A stretch of 64,000 nucleotides of DNA, from the NCBI GenBank assembly GCA_025993795.1, contig JAMQHL010000048.1, positions 21,069 to 85,068 on the forward strand, written 5' to 3'. The notes under the pieces are model-generated. The model had not been told where the DNA came from. It was given only the letters and a program-made list of their open reading frames with translations, and searched no databases. Below, piece by piece: positions 9,408-16,079 of this stretch. The number at the start of each line of letters is the position of its first letter. Positions within the stretch are counted from its first letter, which is position 1. The DNA is from Planctomycetota bacterium (GTDB lineage: Bacteria > Planctomycetota > UBA8742 > UBA2392). A program made the translations under genes and the position numbers.

Positions 9408-9409
9408 GC
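9301..9409 (+). repeat. 109-bp direct repeat, left copy (3' end of the DUF58 gene)
   Basis: The last codons of the DUF58 gene plus 2 bases after the stop. It matches 12158-12266 at 107 of 109 positions. The two mismatches are both near the upstream end (in CTCAACCGGC versus CTCCACGGGC); the downstream 89 bases are identical. Confidence 0.95.
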
Positions 9410-9506
9410 CGGCACAGTTTTCGTTAGACAATCTTGCTTTAGATTTGCCCCACCCCAGAAACCGGATAGCTTGGCCGGTCCGGTTGGGCGCAAGGAGGGA
9501 GCAGTC

Positions 9507-11065
9507 ATGCGAATCAGCGCACAAGTTCTTGGTGTTCTGGCGCACCTCGTTTTCGCGGGTTTGCTGCACGGCGGCGCTAACCCGAAGGTGCTTGCGGTAG
9601 CAGACATTCGGGAGTCTATCCCGTCCGACCTGCACGACTTGGCGATCCCGCCGGAACCCATTGCGCTGGACTGGTCGCTTGACGTAGCAGCGGGCAATGT
9701 TGTTCTGGACCGCGGGCTTGAGGTCACGCACGTCCGTTTTAACCACCACACCGGCCACGCTCAGGACGCCATGGAAATTCGGTGGTGCTTTGGTGGTGCT
9801 TTGAGGAAGAGCTGTTTCACGCGGACAGCAACTTCGAAGGCGAGTACATTCCTGACGAGAAGCGGAACGACCCCTCAGCCTACGTAAACGGAATCACTCC
9901 GACGATCCAGGTTGTGATTCGCTCAAAGCAACCGGACCCAGCCAACCCGGGCCAGTTCATTGACGACAGGTTCATCGGACGCAGCGTGATCTGGGCGACG
10001 GCAGAGGCCAGCGATCCGAACATTGGGGTTGCGTTCCTGTCCTTGAAACGGAAGCGCGTCTTCTTTGTAAACGGCGAGTCCCGTGACAGCGACCATCCGG
10101 GAGCATCGAAGCATGTGACGTTCGACGTTGGGGGCTCAATTCCGAGCGGATTCAATGCGTACAAGTGGAGTTTCACTTTCCACCTTGAGGGAGTCTGGGA
10201 CGGCGCCGGCAACCTGATTGACGCGCAGGACGCTCAAGGAACCCCGATTGAATCCAAATTCGACAAGACTGCTGAACTTCACGCTTACTCAACGATTGGG
10301 CTGCCATCACTGCCTTGGAACACATCTCGGATCCAAACTAAGCCGTGGGTCAATGCCATTGCATACGCAGGATACAAGTGCGGTACATTTGGCGGCGCGA
10401 CTGCTGTGGAAGTCGCCGACAAAATCATTGCCTTCCTGCACTCCGGTCAAGGAATGCACTCGTACAACCACACCACGGGGGTTCCTTCGTACGGCTATGC
10501 AGGCGCGGATGAACGGCGCCAGACATGGGGCATGTTCAATCTCACATCCTACATGTTTTGAGGTAAACTGGTGAACTGTGTCGATCAGGCACTTGCGGTG
10601 TCTTGCCTTGTGAACGTAGCCGCGCGGGATGGCACGAAGGTGGAGTTCCTGAGCCGTTTCGGCTATGTGCACCAGACGATATCCGTTGCTGGTGCACGGT
10701 TCAACAACCCCTTCTTTCTGGGGGTTCAAGTCTGGCCTTTCCCAGTTGTGAATGCCGACTCCACATACTCGCTAATCTTCGCCCTTGGCGCATACTGGTA
10801 CGAGCGAACATTTCTTAAGTCCCACTTCTGGGTATCCCTTGCCAGCGGAGCCATTGGTGATGCGTGCTTTGGACCCGTGCTGACAGCAAGCGGACTTGGT
10901 CGCGCTACGTACATAGATAGCATTCGAGATACCTCAACAACACCTGAACGTGTCATTCTCGAAAAGGATTCGCGTGGAACATGGAACGCGGTTCCTGTAG
11001 GCACTACTGGGCAGGCTGTGCATGCGCGTGCATTTCTATTGGGACGTCACGGCCAGGCAAAATAG
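9507..11065 (+). pseudogene. Broken secreted protein with transglutaminase-like Cys core
   Basis: ATG at 9507 after AAGGAGGGA, then a signal peptide (ISAQVLGVLAHLVFAGLLHG). The frame is destroyed at 9781-9802 by an 11-bp tandem duplication of GGTGGTGCTTT. Removing one copy rejoins MEIRWCFEEELFHADSNFEG and keeps one frame to 11065 (516 codons), interrupted once more by an in-frame TGA at 10559-10561. After it comes GKLVNCVDQALAVSCLVNVA, whose Cys context resembles transglutaminase-like cores, but the His/Asp partners were not placed, so this is a tentative call. GC is near 52% in a sampled 60-base stretch, against about 73% in the DUF58 gene, suggesting transfer. Confidence 0.75.
9781..9802 (+). 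repeat. 11-bp tandem duplication
   Basis: GGTGGTGCTTT at 9781-9791 is repeated exactly at 9792-9802. It adds 11 bases and shifts the reading frame of the surrounding gene; deleting one copy gives a continuous protein. Confidence 0.95.
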
Positions 11066-11100
11066 CCACAACGGGTGCAAGGAACGTCGGAGGGCTGCAA

Positions 11101-12150
11101 ATGCGCGGATCTTTTCTCACTTTGGGTTGTGTTTCGCTTCTCTTGGGATTTGCCACGATGAAGGCCGCTCAAGATGCGTCCGGGCGGTTGTCGGATCCCG
11201 ATGTTACTGCGGCGCTGCGCTACGCGGCATGGCCAAAGGTCGAAGGCGAAGTCCGCGGGTACAGTTTTGAAGTTGCCGACTACGCGGCGCTGACCGGTTT
11301 CAAAAGCTATTCTGAGGATCTCGGCGCGCATGTCTGTACGACTGGTCACCTTCCGACATTGGCCGTATGGCTGGGCGGCAGGGATCCTTATCGGTTCATC
11401 GTGACGCGCCGCCTTAAACTGAAGTCCGACAGCGGCAAGGAACTGTCACTGGCAATCGCGGTCGCGCCCTCCGTGCACTATGCTCATCGCTGGATTATCG
11501 AACCGCTGGGGGGAGTATCGAGTTTCATCGGCAACTCGTATGTGCTTGGCGCCGAAAATGATCTGCCGATTGCCGACGTCTGCATTCTTCGTGACCCGCC
11601 GGCTAACCGAAGAGACTGGGATCCGAGAACCGCGAAGTCGCTGTTCTTCATTCGCAACAATGTCGTCGTAGACATTTCCGGCACCGGCTCTGGTGTCGAT
11701 GTCGTCGCGCTGGCACGTGCCATGGACGCACAGATTGAACTGCAACGGGCCGCCGCAAATGGCGACCCCGAACGCCCCGAAGTCGAACTTGGGCTTGGCG
11801 CAAAAACGGTTCGCGTGAAGGACTTCAGCCCCGATTTCGCCAGTGTTGACGTAAATTTCGTGGCAAGCTGGGACCGCAAGGCGGAATTGGCAAAGGTCTT
11901 CGCCTTCAGCACCAGAGAAGCCGACAACTTCAAAACGGACGACGACGGTGAATCCGTACCGGATGACGAGCAACCCAAGACATTCGTTGCAGGTTTCCTT
12001 CGGTTCGACGACGCATCCAAGCCAACAAAAATTGAACAGATCACTCCCGGCAAGGATGGAAAGCACCACGTCGGGATCGCCGCGTGGGGGCCGAACCTGC
12101 TTCCGAAAGTTATCTACGTCGAACTCGAAGTCGTCGGGCGTGATCGCTGA
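11101..12150 (+). CDS. Secreted protein of unknown function
   Basis: 349 residues. The ATG at 11101 has a GGAGGG site and begins a signal peptide (SFLTLGCVSLLLGFATM). The frame continues upstream, but that part reads like the preceding pseudogene in another frame. The mature part has no motif I recognise: mixed beta/alpha, with several Asp/Arg-rich segments and a few cysteines (VCTTGHLP, VCILRDPP). Same low GC (about 53% in a sampled stretch) as the pseudogene before it, and both lie between the 109-bp repeats, so they probably arrived together. Confidence 0.75.
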   Translation: MRGSFLTLGCVSLLLGFATMKAAQDASGRLSDPDVTAALRYAAWPKVEGEVRGYSFEVADYAALTGFKSYSEDLGAHVCTTGHLPTLAVWLGGRDPYRFIVTRRLKLKSDSGKELSLAIAVAPSVHYAHRWIIEPLGGVSSFIGNSYVLGAENDLPIADVCILRDPPANRRDWDPRTAKSLFFIRNNVVVDISGTGSGVDVVALARAMDAQIELQRAAANGDPERPEVELGLGAKTVRVKDFSPDFASVDVNFVASWDRKAELAKVFAFSTREADNFKTDDDGESVPDDEQPKTFVAGFLRFDDASKPTKIEQITPGKDGKHHVGIAAWGPNLLPKVIYVELEVVGRDR

Positions 12151-12157
12151 GCGTCAA

Positions 12158-12266
12158 GCCGTATCCACTCCACGGGCGTGCATGTGATCGACGCCGAGCC
12201 CGCCGAGCTGCAAGGCCCGCTGCTCAACATGTACGGCAGCGTCGTCACCGGCGGCCGCCTGTAAGC
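12158..12266 (+). repeat. 109-bp direct repeat, right copy (orphan DUF58 3' end)
   Basis: Encodes the last residues of DUF58 (STGVHVIDAEPAELQGPLLN onward, with the TAA) but has no gene body upstream: it starts 7 bp after the stop of the secreted unknown. 107 of 109 bases match 9301-9409. Confidence 0.95.
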
Positions 12267-12506
12267 GAGCAATCCGGTCATGCGTACGCTCGACGGAAGG
12301 AAGCTCGAGACGTTCACGCTGTCCGACAACTGACGCACGCGCCTGCGGAGGCGCGGGCCGCGAGGCGCAGAGTCCGTCGCCGCTGTCTTGGGGAACTTCG
12401 CCCAACCAATCGTACGCAAGGGTCGCAGCGGCTCCCTGCTGCACTTGATGTGCCGGTGGCTGGGCCCTAACGTACCGATCCTGAAGCAAGTGTTCAAAGG
12501 ACGACC
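12267..12506. other. Intergenic region after the right repeat
   Basis: 240 bp without a supportable gene. Contains a short frame (12279-12332, 17 codons) with no recognisable product and a 7-bp hairpin CGCGCCT-GCGG-AGGCGCG at 12338-12355 without a T run. It may be residue from whatever event placed the cassette. Confidence 0.5.
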
Positions 12507-13013
12507 ATGCTCCATCCGGTATCGGGCGACATTCTCCTGACAAAATCCGAAGCGATTGCCCACGGCATCGCCCCCAACGACGACTTCAAGCAGGGCCTCG
12601 CGCTTGCGCTGCGTGAGCAATACCCGTCCATGGTCAGGGACTTCCGCCACTGGTGTCATTCTGCCAAGCCCAAACCGGGCGAAGCCTGGATCTGGAGCGG
12701 CGTTGGCGCTGAGGGTCGCCCCATCCGGGTGATCAACATGATGACCCAGCAGCCGTCGGAGGGGCACGGCCAGCATCCGGGCAGGGCAACACTGGCAAAC
12801 GTCAACCACGCGCTGCATGCCCTGAAGAAGCTGGTGGAGAAAGAAGGCCTGAAACGGGTCGCGTTGCCACGCCTGGCAACCGGTGTGGGCGGCCTGAAAT
12901 GGGACGAGGTTCGTCCACTGCTGCACAAGGTCCTCGACGACGTGAATTGCGAGTTCTACGTCTACACGACCTACAAAGCCGGGGTGCAGGCCGAGCAAGA
13001 AACGAAGTCGTGA
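12507..13013 (+). CDS. Macro-domain protein (ADP-ribose binding/removing, TARG1/DarG-like)
   Basis: 168 residues, a single macro domain. It opens with VSGDILLTKSEAIAHGIAP, the strand-loop that binds the adenine ribose, and near the end has VALPRLATGVGGLKWDEV, the phosphate-binding loop and following helix in the form seen in TARG1/DarG-type domains. Such proteins remove ADP-ribose from proteins or DNA, or bind ADP-ribose derivatives. No toxin partner of the DarT kind is next to it. ATG with AGGA upstream. It lies in the accessory stretch beside a truncated TPR gene. Confidence 0.82.
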   Translation: MLHPVSGDILLTKSEAIAHGIAPNDDFKQGLALALREQYPSMVRDFRHWCHSAKPKPGEAWIWSGVGAEGRPIRVINMMTQQPSEGHGQHPGRATLANVNHALHALKKLVEKEGLKRVALPRLATGVGGLKWDEVRPLLHKVLDDVNCEFYVYTTYKAGVQAEQETKS

Positions 13014-13098
13014 GTGCCCGGCAACTCCGCCACCCCGGATGCACTTGCTATCCGACAGCGGGCAGTTCATTGAGCTCTTCCGGAATTGTCGTGTTTGA

Positions 13099-13104
13099 TA
13101 GACT
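13099..13104 (+). promoter_or_regulatory. -10 box of a leaderless start (TAGACT)
   Basis: TAGACT, then 6 nt (CGCCGC) and ATG at 13111, nearly identical to the arrangement before addB (TAGACT-CGCGGC-ATG). Confidence 0.5.
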
Positions 13105-13110
13105 CGCCGC

Positions 13111-14298
13111 ATGCACGCGGAATTCGCATATGTTTTCAGGCACGCAATGCTTCGGGATGCCGCCTATCAGGTTCAGCTGCCCGGAGATCGAGCCATCCTC
13201 CACAAGATCGCTCTCGAGTTGATTGAGCTTGTGTTCGGAGGCAAACCACCAGTACCCCGGCCGCTCGAACCGGGCGTGGAGCCCGACTCGACGCCGCATC
13301 CCATCGACCCCATTGCCGGCGATCTGGCCCAGCATGCGCTGCTCGCGTCGGAGTTACCGGGGGAGGTCGGCCTCGAGCTGCTGAATGCCCGCAAGCTGTA
13401 TCTGCGGAGGGGCGCAGAGCACAGCGAGCGCATGTTTCAGGGAGACAATGCAGCCGAGCAGTGGCGGTCGCTGGCTGAGCTGCTGCACGAGCCAGAGGAC
13501 GGGGAAGCCCTGCGAAGGGCCGCGTTATGCCTGATGCGGGGCGGCAGACCGAAGGATGCCGAACCCCTGCTGCACGAAGCGATCAATCTCCTTCGTCGCG
13601 GTCGCCACCGTGCAGCGGAAGGAGTAACGCTTTCCACTCTGGGCCTGCTCCAGTCGGAAACCGGGCGGCGGGAAGAAGCCAGGCAAACGCTGCAGGATGC
13701 CCTGATGATCCACCGCGAAACGGGAAACCGAAACTCGGAAGGAGCGTCTCTCGCGAATCTCGCGCACTTGCACGCGGTTGAGGGTGACCTCGACCGGGCG
13801 ATCAGCAACTACGACGACGCCTTGAGGCTCCATGAGGAGGTTGACGACCGCCGGCACCAAGCAATCGCCTACGGGAACATCGGGCTGATTCACATGATGA
13901 AGCGGCAGCCCGATCTTGCACACGAGTACTACCGGCGGGCCTTGGCGACACAGCGTGAACTGGGGCTTCGCCGGTCGGAAGGCATCACACTAGGCAACCT
14001 GGCATCGTTGAACTACGAGGTCGGAAAGCTGGAGCATGCCGCTCGGCTATACGCGGAAGCTTTGGCCGTGCATGTAGAGGTCGGAAACCGCCGCTTCCAG
14101 GGTGTGTCGAAATGCGACTTTGCCCTGTGCCTGCTGGCTATGGGGCAGGCTGGGGAAGCTGAAGTACTTTGGAAGGAAGGCGAATCAGTACTGCGTGAAC
14201 TTGGTGATACCAGCTCGCTATCGAGGAAGCTCAACGGCATGCGAAACGCGTGCAGTCAGGCGGGAGTTGCTCCTTTTGATGCCGGACCCACGCCGTAG
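13111..14298 (+). CDS. TPR protein, likely N-terminally truncated AAA/STAND ATPase
   Basis: 395 residues. It starts abruptly inside a conserved segment, YVFRHAMLRDAAYQVQLPGD, which in full-length AAA/TPR signalling ATPases lies after the NTPase domain (FRHALLxxxAYxxLL pattern). No P-loop is present upstream. Residues 150-370 hold five or more 40-residue TPR units of the Kinesin-light-chain-like type (GASLANLAHLHAVEGDLDRA, GITLGNLASLNYEVGKLEHA). A -10 box 6 nt before the ATG suggests it is still transcribed, so it may work alone as a scaffold. I read it as the surviving C-terminal part of a larger gene. Confidence 0.75.
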   Translation: MHAEFAYVFRHAMLRDAAYQVQLPGDRAILHKIALELIELVFGGKPPVPRPLEPGVEPDSTPHPIDPIAGDLAQHALLASELPGEVGLELLNARKLYLRRGAEHSERMFQGDNAAEQWRSLAELLHEPEDGEALRRAALCLMRGGRPKDAEPLLHEAINLLRRGRHRAAEGVTLSTLGLLQSETGRREEARQTLQDALMIHRETGNRNSEGASLANLAHLHAVEGDLDRAISNYDDALRLHEEVDDRRHQAIAYGNIGLIHMMKRQPDLAHEYYRRALATQRELGLRRSEGITLGNLASLNYEVGKLEHAARLYAEALAVHVEVGNRRFQGVSKCDFALCLLAMGQAGEAEVLWKEGESVLRELGDTSSLSRKLNGMRNACSQAGVAPFDAGPTP

Positions 14299-14539
14299 TG
14301 TCAGGCATGCGCCCGGTCGAAACTATCGAGCATCTGCACGGTTCAACGACGTTTCCAACCCCACCCGGCAGCCTCCCGCACCTCGGCGGGCGGCGCTGCG
14401 TCACGCTTCTCACCGCAGGCACGTCATCCTCGCCCGGACAAGGGCCTTAGAAGCGCCAGATTGTGCTCGCTCGGGGCAAGAAACAGGGGAGCGGGTCGGC
14501 AGAGGAATGCCCTGATCGGCTGCAAACCCGCTCTGTGTT

Positions 14540-14616
14540 TGGTAGCTGGGGCGGGAGTCGAACCCGCGACCTTAGGGTTATGAATCCTATGCTCTAACCA
14601 CCTGAGCTACCCAGCC
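14540..14616 (-). tRNA. tRNA-Met (anticodon CAT)
   Basis: 77 nt with encoded CCA. The acceptor stem GGCTGGG pairs with CCCAGCT (one G-U), the D-arm is GCTCAGGTGGTTAGAGC, the anticodon loop is TTCATAA, and the T-arm contains GGTTCGA. There is an A-C mismatch next to the anticodon loop. Elongator Met is likeliest; a lysidine-modified Ile tRNA also has CAT and is not excluded. Confidence 0.93.
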
Positions 14617-14663
14617 GTGTCGCGTCAACGTAGCACCCGCGCCCTTGCCAGCAAGACCCGGCA

Positions 14664-16079
14664 CTACCTGCCGGCGTTGGCTGGCGCCGTCGCTTCCTTT
14701 TCAACGGTTTCGGGTTGCGACGACTTCTCGCCGGCACCTAAAGCCGCCGCGCCACTGAGGCCGATCGCAGCCAGCAGGCTGCCCCAGCGAATGATGCGCG
14801 CCAGCACACCGCCGACAGGTGCCAGCATCTTGAACATCAGGCCCATGAATTCACGCCGACCCAGGCTTTCGTACTTCGTCTGCAGGTAATCGAGCTGTTG
14901 CAGCGCAAGCTGCATCTTCAACTGCACCTGTATGCGCTGGATGTCGTCTTCGATGCCGGGCACGTCTTTCATCGTCGCCAGCTTTTCACGCGCGGCCCGG
15001 TAACTCTTCTCCAGTTCCTCAAGCGCGGCACTCACGTTGCCCTTCAGTTCCTTCCGCACCGCACCCCAGGTCAGCCCGAAGCTCGCGCCCAGCAACACCA
15101 CCAGCAGGATCAGTCCCGCGATGTCGCTGTCGGCGCTCTTGGTGTACAGCATGTAACCCAGGTGCATCAACCCGTAGAAGAACACCAGGCTGCCGGCCTG
15201 CGCGGTTACGCTGAACATCGGCCGGTACTGCCGCTCGGTCAGCACCAGGTCCACCGAGTCCACAAAGTCGTGACGACGCATGATACTGCGCACCACGACC
15301 GCGCCCGAAATCATCAGGTAACAGTAGTACCCGAACATCAGCCATTCGAAGGTCCAGATGGTCAGCAGCAGCCAGGCTTCGGCTGTCCGAGAGCTGGTAT
15401 CAATCAACTGCAGATAGGCCGAATCAGTCCCGTAGATCGTTTCGTAGAACTTGTCGCCCGTGGCGAAAAACAAGAAGTCCCACAGGATGAACGGCACGGC
15501 AATCGCGATCGCAAAGAGGTTCACGCGGCTGCCAAGAAACCAGCGCTTGAACCTCTCCAGTTCGTCCTGCCGCACATCCAGGTGCGTGAATGCGCGGCCA
15601 AAGTTGCGGCTGTAAATGCCTTTGAAAAGGCGCAGGCACAGAAAATGCACCAGCAGCATCAGGGGCTGAAGCTGCCATTGCTTTTCACGTATGAAGTTCC
15701 AGATGTCTTCGGGGATATCCCCCGTGCCGGCCTCCATGAGTCGCAGCGCCAGCGCGACGATCCAGACCGCTGTGCATGTCACGAAGGTCGCAAAAAAATA
15801 GCGCGCGGCGCTGCCCGGCATCAGTCGGTCCAGCCACCAGCCATTCTGGACCTGCCTGAAATTGGCAGCATCGAAAATGTCGGCTTCGGGCTCGGGTCGG
15901 CGGTCGTTCTTGCGAAACGCCGTTTCGACCAGTTTCAGGCCCAACGAAGCGACGACCGGCCCCGTGTCTTTGCTTTTGCCCGGTGTTGCAGGCTTGGCCT
16001 CGGGCCCGGGCGTGTCGCTGCCCTTGGCCTCTGCGGCCCACTGGTTATCGCGGATCTCGGTGTGGTCGGGCTCGCTCAT
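14664..16079 (-). CDS. Integral membrane protein of unknown function
   Basis: 471 residues. Charged N-terminal 90 residues, then about four or five membrane helices (AARYFFATFVTCTAVWIVAL, FAIAIAVPFILWDFLFFATG, LIDTSSRTAEAWLLLTIWTF with its continuation, AGLILLVVLLGASFGLTWGA), then a long coiled-coil-like helical segment from about 365 to 420 (ALEELEKSYRAAREKLATMK). No family recognised. The start overlaps the stop of the tricorn-like protease upstream (ATGA), so the two are translated together and may act together. A long open frame on the other strand across this gene is only a GC-driven shadow. Confidence 0.8.
   Translation of the reverse strand: MSEPDHTEIRDNQWAAEAKGSDTPGPEAKPATPGKSKDTGPVVASLGLKLVETAFRKNDRRPEPEADIFDAANFRQVQNGWWLDRLMPGSAARYFFATFVTCTAVWIVALALRLMEAGTGDIPEDIWNFIREKQWQLQPLMLLVHFLCLRLFKGIYSRNFGRAFTHLDVRQDELERFKRWFLGSRVNLFAIAIAVPFILWDFLFFATGDKFYETIYGTDSAYLQLIDTSSRTAEAWLLLTIWTFEWLMFGYYCYLMISGAVVVRSIMRRHDFVDSVDLVLTERQYRPMFSVTAQAGSLVFFYGLMHLGYMLYTKSADSDIAGLILLVVLLGASFGLTWGAVRKELKGNVSAALEELEKSYRAAREKLATMKDVPGIEDDIQRIQVQLKMQLALQQLDYLQTKYESLGRREFMGLMFKMLAPVGGVLARIIRWGSLLAAIGLSGAAALGAGEKSSQPETVEKEATAPANAGR

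Noticed and set aside
10559..10600. The TGA as a selenocysteine codon
   Set aside because: No convincing stem-loop follows directly, and the Cys that looks catalytic lies 6 residues later; the gene already has another lesion.
11022..11100. A third frameshift near the end of the broken secreted-protein gene (segment MRVHFYWDVTARQ in another frame)
   Set aside because: The segment is too short to show that it belongs to the gene; the resumed frame already ends plausibly at 11065.
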